From Gammaproteobacteria bacterium (GTDB lineage: Bacteria > Pseudomonadota > Gammaproteobacteria > JABCZS01), in assembly GCA_013289605.1 (NCBI GenBank), contig JABCZS010000012.1, positions 1 to 56,454 of the forward strand: a stretch of DNA of 56,454 bases, given 5' to 3'. This document shows, piece by piece, positions 11,477 through 21,595 of this stretch. Made by a program: the position numbers and the translations under genes. The notes below the pieces were generated by a model. That model worked only from the letters and a program-made list of their open reading frames with translations. It had not been told where the DNA came from and made no database searches. The stretch's first letter is position 1. Each line of letters starts with the position of its first letter.

Positions 11477-11530
11477 GACCCCCCTATGTTTTTGAAATTT
11501 CTGCCAATGTTGGCTAAAAATAGGTGAGTG

Positions 11531-11677
11531 ATGAAACGCACATATCAACCCAGTAAAAGAAAACGCTTAAATACCCACGGTTTTAGAGCACGTATGGCCA
11601 CTGTAGGGGGCCGGAAAGTCCTTTCCAGTCGCCGTCGGAAAGGGCGTAAACGCTTGGCTTGCACGGTTAAACGTTGA
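11531..11677 (+). CDS. rpmH: 50S ribosomal protein L34
   Basis: This 48-aa, strongly basic protein reads [18 protein letters not shown]... and ends ACTVKR. It is close to the E. coli 46-aa L34 with the invariant KRTYQPS start. It is a structural component of the large ribosomal subunit. It is the first gene after the promoter at 11448-11476, with GAGTG before the ATG. Its stop codon overlaps the TTG start of rnpA. Confidence 0.97.
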   Translation: MKRTYQPSKRKRLNTHGFRARMATVGGRKVLSSRRRKGRKRLACTVKR

Positions 11678-12006
11678 AATTTAGCAAATCTGCTCGCCTG
11701 CTTAAGACGAGTGACTATGACTATGTTTTTCAAGCGCCTATCAAGATCCATCAGCCTTTAGCCACGCTTTATGCTAGGTCTAATAATCTTAAGCATGCGC
11801 GCTTAGGGCTGTTGGTAAGTAAGCGTGCATTAAGACATGCGGTTGCGCGCAACCGTGTTAAACGTTTGGTCCGAGAGAGTTTTCGTTTACATGGTGCGCA
11901 GCTTAAAGACTACGATATTATTTTTGTTGCCCGAGCTGCGCTGTTAAACGCAGATAACGCCAGTATCACCACGGGTTTAGCACAAATGTGGGAAAAAATA
12001 AGATGA
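11674..12006 (+). CDS. rnpA: Ribonuclease P protein component
   Basis: RnpA is the protein cofactor of RNase P, which trims the 5' leader of tRNA precursors. The 110-aa basic protein carries the family signature in [18 protein letters not shown] (residues ~53-70) and a [14 protein letters not shown] segment. The start is a TTG overlapping the rpmH stop by 4 bp, which points to translational coupling. Its own stop overlaps the yidD ATG (ATGA). Confidence 0.95.
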   Translation: MKFSKSARLLKTSDYDYVFQAPIKIHQPLATLYARSNNLKHARLGLLVSKRALRHAVARNRVKRLVRESFRLHGAQLKDYDIIFVARAALLNADNASITTGLAQMWEKIR

Positions 12007-12245
12007 ACACCGAACAGGCGCCCACATCCATTATTGCCAAAATTTTACTTAGTCTCATTAAAATGTATCGTTACACATTAAGTTATCTTGTAGGCCAGCA
12101 TTGCCGTTTTCATCCCAGTTGTTCGGCGTATGCCGAGTTAGCCATTTTACGCTTTGGCGTAATGCGTGGTGTTTATTTAACCTTAAGGCGCCTCCTGCGT
12201 TGTCATCCTTGGCATCGTGGTGGGGAAGATCCCATTCCTGATTAA
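12003..12245 (+). CDS. yidD: Membrane protein insertion efficiency factor YidD
   Basis: YidD is a small membrane-associated protein thought to assist YidC-dependent insertion. The 80-aa sequence has the signature HCRFHPSCSAYA and the C-terminal RCHPWHRGGEDPIPD. I choose the ATG at 12003, which overlaps the rnpA stop; a GTG 15 bp upstream is also in frame but less likely. It lies 12 bp before yidC in the conserved rpmH-rnpA-yidD-yidC order. Confidence 0.95.
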   Translation: MNTEQAPTSIIAKILLSLIKMYRYTLSYLVGQHCRFHPSCSAYAELAILRFGVMRGVYLTLRRLLRCHPWHRGGEDPIPD

Positions 12246-12257
12246 GAAAGAAATATT

Positions 12258-13919
12258 ATGGATTTACAAAGAACACTCCTAATAGGGGGTTTAGCGATAG
12301 TGGGTTATTTATTATGGCAAGCCTGGCAGCAAGAATATATGCAGGCGCCTACCGCGCAAGTTGAAACCCTCACTGTGCCACAAACAGACGCGGTGCCCGC
12401 CTCTGATGTGCCCAGTGCGAAGGTTTCATCTATAGCCACCCCAACGACTACACCCATCACCTCACTGCCCGCACAGGACATGTCACAGGAGTGGATAGAA
12501 ATTGAAACCGACGTGTTAAGACTGTGGGTTGATCCCTTAGGCGGTAATTTAGTTCAAGCCGATTTAAAAAACTATAAACAAACCCTAGAGCCCAATAGTC
12601 CTGATGTACGACTATTAAATTCAGACGCGCAAACCTTATACCTGGCACAACAAGGCTTATCGAGTGATGCAGGCCCAGACAGTCCCACCTTAGGTCAGGC
12701 ACGCTATCAATCCGATCAAAAAAAATATGTATTGGCTGAAAACCAACAAACCCTCAACGTCGATTTACACTGGAAAAATGAAAGCGGGATTGCCGTGACT
12801 AAACGCTATGTGTTTACGCGCGGCCAATATTTGTTTGATATCAACTATGAGTTGCACAACAACAGTTCACAAACTTGGCAGGGACAAGTGTATGGACAAT
12901 TTAAAAGTAAACAAGGTGAAGGCCATGGCTTATTGGGCTTAGCCACCTATCAAGGCGCAGCGATTTCCAGTCCTGACAAACGCTATGAAAAAGTAACCTA
13001 TAAAGAAATGGGTAAAAATGACCTGAATCGCAGTATTGAAGGCGGATGGCTTGCGATGTTGCAACATTATTTTGTCAGTAGTTTTATTCCGAGCAGTGAT
13101 CAAAATTTTCAATACATGAGTTTTCCTCCAGAAGCAGGCGTTTACCGCATTGCATTAATTGGCCCATTAACTAGCGTTGCCCCAGGTAGCAGTTTAAATA
13201 CGAGTATGAAATTTTATTTAGGCCCTAAAATTGCAGAGAATTTAAAACTGGCGGCCCCTAATTTAGATTTAACCTTAGATTACGGTTGGTTCTGGCCGAT
13301 TTCTGTCGCATTGTTTTGGGTAATGAAAAAGTTTTATGAGGTGTTTAGTAATTGGGGTGTAGCCATTATTCTTGTGACGCTGGTCGTTAAAATGGCGTTT
13401 TATTATTTATCTGCCAGCAGTTACCGCTCCATGGCCCATATGCGTCGCTTACATCCTAAAATTTTAAGTTTGCGTGAGCGTTTTGGCAGCGATAAACAAA
13501 AAATGAGCCAAGCGATGATCGAGTTGTACCGCAAAGAAAAAATTAATCCTTTAGGCGGCTGTTTACCCATCATCGTGCAAATTCCAGTTTTTATTGCGCT
13601 GTATTGGGTGATCATCGAAAGTGTAGAATTTAGACATGCTCCATTTATGTTGTGGATCCATGATTTATCGGCCAAAGATCCTTATTATATTCTGCCGATC
13701 ATTATGGGGATCAGCATGTTGTTACAACAAAAATTAAGTCCGCCACCACCGGATCCCATGCAAGCCAAAGTACTGATGTTAATGCCGGTTTTATTTACGA
13801 TATTATTTATCTCTTTCCCTGCGGGCTTGGTTTTATACTGGGTGGTGAATAATCTATTATCCATCAGCCAACAATATTGGATCACGCGTAGCGTAGAGCG
13901 ACAGGCGGTAAAAAAATAA
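12258..13919 (+). CDS. yidC: Membrane protein insertase YidC
   Basis: YidC inserts and folds inner-membrane proteins, with or without SecYEG, including Fo subunits of ATP synthase. At 553 aa it matches the E. coli type. It has an N-terminal membrane anchor (residues ~5-22), a Thr/Pro/Ala-rich linker, and a large periplasmic P1 domain (residues ~75-340). The conserved C-terminal 60KD_IMP core has several membrane helices, with NPLGGCLPIIVQIPVFIALYW split across residues ~430-450. It follows yidD closely and mnmE starts 1 bp after its stop. Confidence 0.98.
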   Translation: MDLQRTLLIGGLAIVGYLLWQAWQQEYMQAPTAQVETLTVPQTDAVPASDVPSAKVSSIATPTTTPITSLPAQDMSQEWIEIETDVLRLWVDPLGGNLVQADLKNYKQTLEPNSPDVRLLNSDAQTLYLAQQGLSSDAGPDSPTLGQARYQSDQKKYVLAENQQTLNVDLHWKNESGIAVTKRYVFTRGQYLFDINYELHNNSSQTWQGQVYGQFKSKQGEGHGLLGLATYQGAAISSPDKRYEKVTYKEMGKNDLNRSIEGGWLAMLQHYFVSSFIPSSDQNFQYMSFPPEAGVYRIALIGPLTSVAPGSSLNTSMKFYLGPKIAENLKLAAPNLDLTLDYGWFWPISVALFWVMKKFYEVFSNWGVAIILVTLVVKMAFYYLSASSYRSMAHMRRLHPKILSLRERFGSDKQKMSQAMIELYRKEKINPLGGCLPIIVQIPVFIALYWVIIESVEFRHAPFMLWIHDLSAKDPYYILPIIMGISMLLQQKLSPPPPDPMQAKVLMLMPVLFTILFISFPAGLVLYWVVNNLLSISQQYWITRSVERQAVKK

Positions 13920-13920
13920 T

Positions 13921-15270
13921 ATGCGGTGTGAAAATCCTGCGTCTACCATAGCAGCGATTGCAACCCCAAATGGATATGGTGGTGTAGGGATAGTGCGCTT
14001 ATCAGGACCTGGCGTGCCGGAAATTGCAAAGCGACTCTGCTCTCAAAAATTGCCTCCGCGTTATGCGGTTTATACGCCTTTTTTAAATGACAACCACACG
14101 CCGATAGATACCGGCATCGCACTGTATTTTCCTGCGCCGCATTCTTTTACCGGAGAAGATGTTTTAGAGTTACAAGGCCACGGCGGACCAGTTATTCTTA
14201 ACTTACTCCTAAAACGCACCCTGGCCCTAGGCGCAATCTTAGCCCGTCCGGGTGAATTTAGTGAACGCGCGTTTTTAAATAACAAAATTGATTTAGCCCA
14301 AGCCGAAGCCATTGCCGATTTAATTTCTGCAAGTAATGAGCAAGCGGCATTAGCCGCACAGCGATCCTTGCAAGGCGAGTTTTCAAAGGCAGTGCATGCG
14401 TTAAACGAAAAAATTATTCATTTGCGCATGTATGTGGAAGCGGCCATAGATTTTCCCGAAGAAGAAATTGATTTTTTAACGGAAGGAAACGTGGGCGCGC
14501 AACTGAATACGATAATCGATGGGTGTGAAGCTTTACAGCAAACAGCAAAACAAGGCGTATTATTGCAACAAGGCATTTGTGTAGTCCTTGCCGGTGCGCC
14601 TAATGCGGGCAAATCCAGTGTATTAAACGCCCTCGCCGAAAAAGAAACGGCGATAGTAACCGCTATTCCCGGGACTACGCGCGACGTCTTGCGCGAGCAA
14701 ATCAATATTGAGGGCATTCCTTTACACATCAGTGATACCGCAGGTTTAAGAGTCTCTTCTGATGTCATAGAACAAGAAGGCGTGCGCAGAGCGCAAATGG
14801 AAATTGCCAAGGCCGATGTTATTTTATGGGTGATAGACAGCAGCCATGAACACCCGGTGAATTTAGAGGCGCTTAACGCGGCCCTTACTGAAAATAAAGA
14901 CAAGGTCATTATTGTTTATAATAAAATTGATCTCTCGGGTGTTCATGCGCCGGATAGTCCGAAAACAGTTTATATTTCAGCAAAAACTGGCGCAGGTTTA
15001 ACGCAGCTTAAAGAAAAAATATTAACGCACATGAATGTGCCTGAGCGATCTGCCGATCAAATGAGTGCGCGGATCCGGCACTTAGATTATTTACAACGGG
15101 CACGAGGGCAGTTAAATCAGGGATATTGCGTCTTAGCAGAACAGCATGCGGGCGAGTTACTCGCGCAGCATTTGCGCGCGGCCCATGATTTATTAGGCGA
15201 AATCACAGGAGTCTTTACCACAGAGGATTTGTTGGGTGAAATTTTCTCTTCTTTTTGTATAGGAAAATAA
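13921..15270 (+). CDS. mnmE: tRNA modification GTPase MnmE
   Basis: With MnmG this GTPase installs the (carboxymethyl)aminomethyl group at C5 of wobble uridine 34. The 449-aa protein shows the N-terminal tetrahydrofolate-binding domain, a G domain with P-loop [14 protein letters not shown] (near residue 225), the switch/DTAG motif SDTAGLR, NKID, and the invariant C-terminal CIGK with the catalytic Cys. It starts 1 bp after yidC, and mnmG follows 2 bp after its stop, so the partner proteins are made together. Confidence 0.98.
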   Translation: MRCENPASTIAAIATPNGYGGVGIVRLSGPGVPEIAKRLCSQKLPPRYAVYTPFLNDNHTPIDTGIALYFPAPHSFTGEDVLELQGHGGPVILNLLLKRTLALGAILARPGEFSERAFLNNKIDLAQAEAIADLISASNEQAALAAQRSLQGEFSKAVHALNEKIIHLRMYVEAAIDFPEEEIDFLTEGNVGAQLNTIIDGCEALQQTAKQGVLLQQGICVVLAGAPNAGKSSVLNALAEKETAIVTAIPGTTRDVLREQINIEGIPLHISDTAGLRVSSDVIEQEGVRRAQMEIAKADVILWVIDSSHEHPVNLEALNAALTENKDKVIIVYNKIDLSGVHAPDSPKTVYISAKTGAGLTQLKEKILTHMNVPERSADQMSARIRHLDYLQRARGQLNQGYCVLAEQHAGELLAQHLRAAHDLLGEITGVFTTEDLLGEIFSSFCIGK

Positions 15271-15272
15271 AT

Positions 15273-17144
15273 ATGAATAAATCCTATCAGTTTGATGTGA
15301 TAGTCATAGGTGGTGGACACGCCGGCACTGAAGCAGCACTTGCGAGCGCACGCATGGGGGCAAAAACATTATTGCTGACCCAAAATATCGAAACCATAGG
15401 CCAAATGTCCTGCAATCCTGCCATCGGTGGAATAGGAAAAAGCCAATTGGTCAAAGAGATTGATGCCATGGGCGGCGTGATGGCCAGAGCTGCTGATTTA
15501 GCCGGTATCCATTTTCGGGTGCTTAATGCCAGCAAAGGGCCTGCGGTACGGGCAACGCGCGCTCAAGCCGATAGGGTATTATATAAAAAAGCCATCATTC
15601 ATTTTGTGCAAAGCCAAGAAAATTTATTTTTATTTCAGCAAAATGTTGATGATTTAATCATTGAACAAGACCGTGTTAAAGGCGTCGCCACCCAAAGTGG
15701 AATTAAATTTTATGCCGGCGCTTTGGTATTGACGGCCGGTACTTTTTTAGCCGGTCGTTTACATATGGGGCTTAATAATTATCAAGGCGGGCGCGCAGGC
15801 GATATGGCGGCAACCACCTTATCAGAGCGTTTGCGCGAGCGGCCGTTTAATGTCGGGCGTTTAAAAACCGGCACGCCGCCGCGCATCGACAGACGCACCA
15901 TTAATTTTTCAGTATTAGGTGAGCAACCCGGGGATTTGCCTACTCCGGTATTTTCTTTTTTAGGCGATAGATTGCAGCATCCTCGCCAAGTGTCTTGTTA
16001 TATTACCCATACCAATGCGCGCACGCATGAAATAGTATTAGGTGCACTGGGTGAATCGCCCTTATACAGCGGCGATATCAGTGGTGTCGGGCCACGTTAT
16101 TGCCCCTCCATAGAAGATAAAGTCAAACGCTTTTCCCATCGTGAGGCGCATCAAATTTTTATCGAGCCTGAAGGCTTAACGAGTGAAGAAGTCTACCCTA
16201 ACGGTATTTCCACGAGCCTGCCTTTTTCTGCGCAATTGGACATGGTGCGATCGATGCTTGGGTTTGAAGATGCGCATATTACCCGGCCAGGTTATGCGAT
16301 AGAATATGATTTTTTTGATCCCAGAGACTTAAGTCATGCGCTGCAAACTAAACTCATCAAAGGTTTATTTTTTGCAGGACAAATTAATGGCACGACAGGA
16401 TATGAAGAAGCTGCGGCACAGGGTTTAGTTGCCGGCATTAATGCCGCGTGTTTTGTGCAAGAAAAACCTTTTTGGACACCACGCCGTGATGAAGCCTATA
16501 TCGGCGTTTTAATAGATGATTTGGTGACCCAAGGAACGCTAGAGCCGTATCGCATGTTTACCTCACGTGCGGAGCATCGCTTAATGCTGCGTGAAGATAA
16601 TGCCGATTTACGCTTAACACCCGTAGGTCGGGAATTAGGTCTAGTACATGATCAACATTGGGAATTATTTTCGCGCAAACGAGAACAAATTGCGCAAGAG
16701 TCGGCACGTTTAAAATCCATTTATATCCAAGCCGATTCTGAAGTGGGGCTCGCCGTATCCGCGTTATTGCCTCAAGTGTTGCAGCGAGGCGCCAACTGTT
16801 TAGAATTGTTAGTGCGTCCCCATGTCAGTTATCAAGACTTAATGACTATTCCGGCACTAGGCCCTGCGCTTCTTGATCCGTCTGCTGCCGAGCAAGTGGA
16901 AATTCAAGCCAAATATTCAGGTTATATTGAAAAAGGTCAGCAAGAAATAGACCGACAAATGCATTATGAGCAAATGAATTTGCCTTTCGATTTTGATTAT
17001 AAGGTTATCCGAGGTTTATCCACAGAAGTAAAAGAAAAACTAAACCGCATCCGTCCAGCAACTTTAGGTCAAGCCAGCCGAATTTCCGGCGTAACACCCG
17101 CTGCGATTTCATTATTGTTGGTTTATTTAAAAAAGCAGAAGTAA
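15273..17144 (+). CDS. mnmG: tRNA uridine 5-carboxymethylaminomethyl modification enzyme MnmG
   Basis: This FAD- and NADH-dependent partner of MnmE is also known as GidA. The ATG at 15273 gives 623 aa (E. coli 629). The FAD-binding motif is [19 protein letters not shown] at residues ~7-25. Family signatures [17 protein letters not shown] and [12 protein letters not shown] are present. The C-terminal helical MnmE-binding domain contains [24 protein letters not shown] 18 bp upstream is in frame but would overlap mnmE. Confidence 0.97.
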   Translation: MNKSYQFDVIVIGGGHAGTEAALASARMGAKTLLLTQNIETIGQMSCNPAIGGIGKSQLVKEIDAMGGVMARAADLAGIHFRVLNASKGPAVRATRAQADRVLYKKAIIHFVQSQENLFLFQQNVDDLIIEQDRVKGVATQSGIKFYAGALVLTAGTFLAGRLHMGLNNYQGGRAGDMAATTLSERLRERPFNVGRLKTGTPPRIDRRTINFSVLGEQPGDLPTPVFSFLGDRLQHPRQVSCYITHTNARTHEIVLGALGESPLYSGDISGVGPRYCPSIEDKVKRFSHREAHQIFIEPEGLTSEEVYPNGISTSLPFSAQLDMVRSMLGFEDAHITRPGYAIEYDFFDPRDLSHALQTKLIKGLFFAGQINGTTGYEEAAAQGLVAGINAACFVQEKPFWTPRRDEAYIGVLIDDLVTQGTLEPYRMFTSRAEHRLMLREDNADLRLTPVGRELGLVHDQHWELFSRKREQIAQESARLKSIYIQADSEVGLAVSALLPQVLQRGANCLELLVRPHVSYQDLMTIPALGPALLDPSAAEQVEIQAKYSGYIEKGQQEIDRQMHYEQMNLPFDFDYKVIRGLSTEVKEKLNRIRPATLGQASRISGVTPAAISLLLVYLKKQK

Positions 17145-17169
17145 AAAAGTATTTCCGCAAGGGGGTGGA

Positions 17170-17195
17170 CTTGCCCCCTTTGTAAAGGGGGCAAG
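17170..17195. repeat. Short hairpin repeat between mnmG and rsmG
   Basis: A perfect 26-bp palindrome has 12-bp arms CTTGCCCCCTTT and AAAGGGGGCAAG around GT. It is the first hairpin of the two-hairpin element without the second. A degenerate fragment (CTTGCCTTTGTAAAAGGAGC) follows at about 17236. It could also act as a terminator or pause between the two genes. Confidence 0.85.
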
Positions 17196-17287
17196 CCTAT
17201 CGATCGCTCCGCTTCTACGGCCAACCCCCTGCTCGCTTGCCTTTGTAAAAGGAGCACTAAAGATATATTCAACAAAGCAGGAAACAC

Positions 17288-17914
17288 ATGTCGCAATTAA
17301 ACATATTACTTCAAAATAGCCTAGATGCTTTGAAGCTGGAATTAACAGCCGAACAAATCGCGCAGCTCATGGCGTATACCGAATTATTATTCCAATGGAA
17401 TAAAGTGTATAACCTCACCGCCTGTGAACAAATGAGCGATTTCATACCGTTACACCTAATCGATAGTTTGTTAGCCGGGAAGTTTTTATTAGGGGATGCG
17501 ATCATTGATGTCGGCACAGGCGCAGGATTACCGGGCATTCCTTTAGCCATTTATTTCCCGAATAAGCATTTTACCTTGCTCGATAGCCGGGGTAAAAAAA
17601 TACGTTTCTTGCACAGTGTCATTGAAACGCTTAAACTTAAAAATGTAACCCTAGTCAATCAACGCGTTGAGGATTATCAACCTGACGCACGATTTACGAC
17701 GGTTATCACCCGTGCCTTTGCCCATCTTGGGCAAATGTTGCAGGTCACTGAGCATTTATGTGATCCTAAGGGTTTGTTTTTGGCAATGAAAGGGCGTTAT
17801 CCCATTACCGAGCTTGCGAGTGTACCGCCCAATTTTGTGATCACCTTACAGCAACCCGTAGTTATTCCAGGGATAGAACAAGAGCGACACATCATAGGTT
17901 TGATACACAAATAA
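17288..17914 (+). CDS. rsmG: 16S rRNA (guanine527-N7)-methyltransferase RsmG
   Basis: RsmG (GidB) methylates N7 of G527 in 16S rRNA using S-adenosylmethionine. The 208-aa protein has the SAM-binding motif IDVGTGAGLPGIPLAIYFP (residues ~76-94), LLDSRGKKIRFL, and the family segment TRAFAHLGQML. It follows mnmG after a 143-bp repeat-bearing gap and precedes parA by 12 bp. Confidence 0.97.
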   Translation: MSQLNILLQNSLDALKLELTAEQIAQLMAYTELLFQWNKVYNLTACEQMSDFIPLHLIDSLLAGKFLLGDAIIDVGTGAGLPGIPLAIYFPNKHFTLLDSRGKKIRFLHSVIETLKLKNVTLVNQRVEDYQPDARFTTVITRAFAHLGQMLQVTEHLCDPKGLFLAMKGRYPITELASVPPNFVITLQQPVVIPGIEQERHIIGLIHK

Positions 17915-17926
17915 AAGGAATTAAGC

Positions 17927-18745
17927 GTGGCAAAAATAGTTGCAATCGCGAATCAAAAAGGCGGCGTAGGAAAAACCACGACCTGTATTAATTTAGCCGC
18001 AAGTCTTGCGGTCATTAAAAAAAGGATCCTCCTCATCGATATGGATCCTCAGGGCAATGCCACCATGGGCAGTGGCGTCAATAAAAATAAACTCACCGGT
18101 ACGATGAATGATTTATTGATGGGGCGCAAAACCCTCGAAACCGTATTAATCAAAAATACGCGCGCAGGGTATGATGTGTTACCCAGTAATGGTCAACTGA
18201 CCGAAGCGGAAGTGGGGTTATTATCCGTAAATCAACGCGAGCGGTGTTTGCAACGCATCCTACAGGGAATACAAGAGGCGTATGACTATATGCTTCTTGA
18301 CTGCCCGCCCTCGTTAAACATGTTAACCGTAAATGGTTTGGTGGCGGCAAACAGTATTTTAATTCCTATGCCCTGTGAATATTTTGCGCTAGAAGGTTTA
18401 TCTTCACTGATGAGCACGCTTAAAACCTTACAAAAAACTGCCAATCCGAGTTTACACTTAGAAGGTATTGTGCGGACATTATACGATCCACGTAATCGTC
18501 TCTCACAAGAGGTCACGGTCCAACTCATTAAACATTTTGGTGATAAAGTCTATAAAACAGTGATCCCACGTAATGTGCGCTTAGCTGAAGCACCCAGCCA
18601 TGGCTTACCCGTGTTGCTGTATGATAAAAATTCTAGCGGATCGGCGGCTTATTTAGCGCTGGCAGGAGAGTTTTTAAAACGCCAGCGGCAGAATCTGGCT
18701 GAAACTAAAACCACACATGAACCCACTCTTGAGACACAGGAATAA
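17927..18745 (+). CDS. parA: Chromosome partitioning ATPase ParA (Soj)
   Basis: This ATPase drives origin segregation with ParB. The 272-aa protein starts at a GTG (MAKIVAIANQKGGVGKTTT). It has the deviant Walker A KGGVGKTT, Walker A' IDMDPQGNAT, and Walker B YMLLDCPPSL. There is no N-terminal DNA-binding domain, as usual for chromosomal ParA. The parB start is 2 bp after its stop. Confidence 0.97.
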   Translation: MAKIVAIANQKGGVGKTTTCINLAASLAVIKKRILLIDMDPQGNATMGSGVNKNKLTGTMNDLLMGRKTLETVLIKNTRAGYDVLPSNGQLTEAEVGLLSVNQRERCLQRILQGIQEAYDYMLLDCPPSLNMLTVNGLVAANSILIPMPCEYFALEGLSSLMSTLKTLQKTANPSLHLEGIVRTLYDPRNRLSQEVTVQLIKHFGDKVYKTVIPRNVRLAEAPSHGLPVLLYDKNSSGSAAYLALAGEFLKRQRQNLAETKTTHEPTLETQE

Positions 18746-18747
18746 AA

Positions 18748-19611
18748 ATGGCCAGAAAACCCAGCTTAGGCACGCCGCTAGATTCATTATTAAGCACGGC
18801 ATTATTGGATCCCGAGACGGTTCATAAACACCAGTTAAAACATATCCCCTTAGAGCAATGTCAACGCTCGCCTTATCAGCCGCGTAAAGATTTTAAAGCG
18901 GAAGCCTTGGCCGAGTTAGCGCAATCGATCCGGGCCCAGGGCGTGATCCAGCCCATTGTCGTGCGGCAAATCAATGAAGAGACCTATGAAATTATTGCGG
19001 GCGAGCGACGCTGGCGTGCGGCGCAACAAGCCGAGTTAAGCGAGATCCCTGCTGTCGTGCGCGATGTGTCTGATGAGGCGGCGCTTGCGATGGCGATCAT
19101 CGAAAATTTACAGCGTGAGGATTTAAATCCGCTGGAAGAAGCCCTGTCCCTAAATCGTTTGTTAAATGAATTTAATCTCACGCATCAAGAAGTGGCCGAT
19201 ACCGTCGGAAAATCGCGGACCACGGTCACCAATTTATTACGCTTATTAACCTTGCGCAGTGAAGTCAAAAGCCTGTTAGAGCAAGGTCAATTAGAAATGG
19301 GGCATGCCCGGGCCTTGTTAACCTTAAAAAGCAATGAACAAATGAAAATTGCGCAACACATTATTGCTAAAGAACTCTCCGTTAGGCAGACCGAAAAAAT
19401 CGTCAAACAAATGCAGCAACAGGAAGAGCAGGGCGTAAAGCCTGTGCAAAAAGTGGATCCGGATATTTTAGCGCTAGAACATAAACTTTCTGATCATTTA
19501 GGCTCACCCGTTGCCATAACTCACTCCGGCAGTGGCTATGGCAAGCTGGTGATCCGTTATAACACGCTAGATGAGTTAGATGGGATATTACAAAAAATAA
19601 CCCAAGACTAA
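18748..19611 (+). CDS. parB: Chromosome partitioning protein ParB (Spo0J)
   Basis: ParB is a CTP-dependent clamp that loads at parS and spreads on nearby DNA. The 287-aa protein has SPYQPRKDF and IVVRQI in the N-terminal domain, the nucleotide-binding motif GERRWRAAQ (residues ~87-95), a helix-turn-helix around LTHQEVADTVGKSRTTVTNL, and a C-terminal dimerisation region. Two parS-like sites lie about 11-12 kb away in recF, within the distance range common for parAB systems. Confidence 0.97.
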   Translation: MARKPSLGTPLDSLLSTALLDPETVHKHQLKHIPLEQCQRSPYQPRKDFKAEALAELAQSIRAQGVIQPIVVRQINEETYEIIAGERRWRAAQQAELSEIPAVVRDVSDEAALAMAIIENLQREDLNPLEEALSLNRLLNEFNLTHQEVADTVGKSRTTVTNLLRLLTLRSEVKSLLEQGQLEMGHARALLTLKSNEQMKIAQHIIAKELSVRQTEKIVKQMQQQEEQGVKPVQKVDPDILALEHKLSDHLGSPVAITHSGSGYGKLVIRYNTLDELDGILQKITQD

Positions 19612-19621
19612 CCCTGGAAAA

Positions 19622-19894
19622 CTAATATTGTGCAGGGGGATTACCGGTTGCAGCATTGTTGCTGGTTTGGTTTCCATTAATAGTATTGGCATTATTTTGC
19701 ATGTTTTGTTGTGCATTACCCTGTTGAGTATTGCCTTGTGCAGCAGCAGCATTATTATTTACCGTTCCACCCGCAGTCATGCCATTGTTAGCCGTATTGG
19801 CATTGGTGTTATTAGTCGGGGTGGCTACCGTTGCAAATGCTGCAGCAGAAGAAAGTGTGAATAACGTAGCAAAAACGGCGGTTATTAATTTCAT
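19622..19894 (-). CDS. Small secreted Asn/Gln/Ala-rich protein, 90 aa
   Basis: From the ATG at 19894 (preceded by GGAG) the product begins with a signal peptide MKLITAVFATLFTLSSAAAF, cleaved near FATVA. The mature ~68 residues are almost wholly Asn, Gln, Ala, Gly and Thr (NTQQGNAQQNMQNNANTING) with no Cys. The sequence is low-complexity and probably disordered. It is convergent with parB, their stops only 10 bp apart. No family is recognised. The signal peptide and ribosome-binding site argue that it is real. Confidence 0.6.
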   Translation of the reverse strand: MKLITAVFATLFTLSSAAAFATVATPTNNTNANTANNGMTAGGTVNNNAAAAQGNTQQGNAQQNMQNNANTINGNQTSNNAATGNPPAQY

Positions 19895-19999
19895 GGCTTT
19901 AAACTCCAAATGTGTTGAATAACTATTCGTTTAATCCCTATCGATTAAACTTGAGGCATACAATATAAGAAAAACCTAATAAAAGCCAGCGCCCGTGGG

Positions 20000-20343
20000 T
20001 TTGCAAACTGAAGTACCCTCATGGATTTTATTTAAATACCCTTTATTATAAATTATTTTTGTAAATCACTTTGAATCTTTTAAGGCCGTAGGCCTGACCG
20101 TATATAGCCCAGGGTGTAGGCGCGTCTTCGCGCCGTAACCCTGGGTAGGATGAGAATAAGAACCCAGCGCTGTAAGCGCGTAAGATCAATCTTTAAATAT
20201 TTTTCTTGCGCGCTTTCAGCGCTTGTTCTCTTTTTTCTCCCACCCAGGGTTACGGCGCGAAGACGCGCCTACACCCTGGGCTATATACGGTCAGGCCTTC
20301 GGCCTTAAAATGAAAATCCATGAGGGTACTTCAGTTTGCAAAA
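20000..20343. repeat. Long palindromic element, family A, copy 2
   Basis: Outer ends TTTGCAAACTGAAGTACCCT and its complement (20322-20343) enclose the nested inverted repeat seen at oriC: AGCCCAGGGTGTAGGCGCG..., the AGCGCTGTAAGCGC hairpin, and an AATCTTTAAATATTTTT centre. About 50 bp of extra AT-rich DNA (~20030-20080) interrupts the left arm only. Together with flanking sequence it fills the ~520-bp gap between the small secreted protein gene and 20416. I see no gene in that gap. Confidence 0.95.
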
Positions 20344-20415
20344 GTCCTGATTGCAAAGTGGAAAAATCCCATTATAGTTAGTGTATTGAGTTTCTTTACT
20401 TACCGAGATAAAAAA

Positions 20416-20619
20416 ATGCGCACAGAATTAATCCATTCCATAGAATCTAAATTACAAAATAACCAACCCTTAACCGAACAAGAGCGCGAAGCGCTGTTAG
20501 ACGTGTTGCATGAGCTTAAAGGCTTACATACCACGTTGCGTGAATTTGAAGTAACCCACCCAGAATTAGTCGATACCGTTAATCGGATCTGCATCATGTT
20601 GGCGAATTTAGGGATATAA
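20416..20619 (+). CDS. DUF4404 family protein, 67 aa
   Basis: A short acidic helical protein with residues LTEQEREALLDVLHELKG and a C-terminal HPELVDTVNRICIMLANLGI. The end closely resembles the HPxL...(A/L)xxLSxMGI end of DUF4404 proteins. I choose the ATG at 20416; an in-frame upstream extension would be encoded by the family A palindrome. The function is unknown. It precedes the YihY-like gene by 19 bp and may be co-transcribed with it. Confidence 0.7.
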   Translation: MRTELIHSIESKLQNNQPLTEQEREALLDVLHELKGLHTTLREFEVTHPELVDTVNRICIMLANLGI

Positions 20620-20638
20620 AATAGAGATCATAAATAAA

Positions 20639-21466
20639 ATGTTACACCATTTGCTCTATACCTGTATCCATCGTTTTTTAAAAGAGAACCGCATGCTGCA
20701 AGCCGCGGGCTTAACCTTTTACACCTTATTTTCACTGGCGCCGCTGGCAGCCCTCGTCTTGTCACTGATAGGTTTGGTGAGTTTTGTGCCAGATCAATCC
20801 GCACGCATCGAAGCCTTTTTTCTGCACCATTTTGTGCCGCAAGACAGTGGTCTTATCGATCATTATATCCACAGCTTTGTACAATCGAGTGCCAAGCTCT
20901 CACGGATCAGCACGTTTTTATTTTTGTTAACCGTTATCTTTTTGATTAATAATATTGAGAGTTGTTTTAATGAGATTTGGCATGCGCATGCGAAAGTGGT
21001 ATCGCTGCGACAGTTTTTTCACTATGCCATGGTATTAATTGTGAGTCCTTTATTATTAGGATTAAGCGTGGGTTTGAGTGCAATGTTTCTTTCCTTTAAA
21101 TGGCTGCAGCATCCGCTCATTTCAAACGGCATCGTCGAGTTCATAAAACTATTACCTTTTATCTCCACTTGGCTTGCGATCACCGTATTATATTATTGGT
21201 TACCGCAAACAAAAGTGATGTTTAAACATGTGTTATTAGCCGCTTTTATGGTTGCGTTTCTGTTTGAATTAATGAAATATGGTTTTCAGTGGTATATCTT
21301 ATTGTTGCCCACGTATCAAATTGTCTATGGCGCGCTCTCGTTATTACTTATTTTCTTGCTCTGGATTTATTTATCCTGGATAACTGTGCTTTTAGGTGCC
21401 ATTTTTGCCAGCGAATTACATCAGCGGCACCATCATAAAATCCGCGCAAAACGCGATCTTTCATAA
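20639..21466 (+). CDS. YihY/BrkB family inner-membrane protein
   Basis: The 275-aa protein has the family start (FLKENRMLQAAGLTFYTLFSLAPL, shortened here) and about six membrane helices, ending with LLIFLLWIYLSWITVLLGAIF. YihY/BrkB proteins were once called RNase BN, an assignment later withdrawn; a transport role is suspected but not shown. It follows the DUF4404 gene in the same direction. The end is basic and His-rich (HQRHHHKIRAKRD). Confidence 0.88.
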   Translation: MLHHLLYTCIHRFLKENRMLQAAGLTFYTLFSLAPLAALVLSLIGLVSFVPDQSARIEAFFLHHFVPQDSGLIDHYIHSFVQSSAKLSRISTFLFLLTVIFLINNIESCFNEIWHAHAKVVSLRQFFHYAMVLIVSPLLLGLSVGLSAMFLSFKWLQHPLISNGIVEFIKLLPFISTWLAITVLYYWLPQTKVMFKHVLLAAFMVAFLFELMKYGFQWYILLLPTYQIVYGALSLLLIFLLWIYLSWITVLLGAIFASELHQRHHHKIRAKRDLS

Positions 21467-21595
21467 AAATTTCACCCCGTCTGAATGAGGTTTATCCGTT
21501 ACCTGTCTATGGCCCAGGCGCCCCGAGGCAAGATCCTTGATTTTTATTCACCAAATGCATATAATAACCGGTATTAATTTGCGTAGAGTGTAGAA

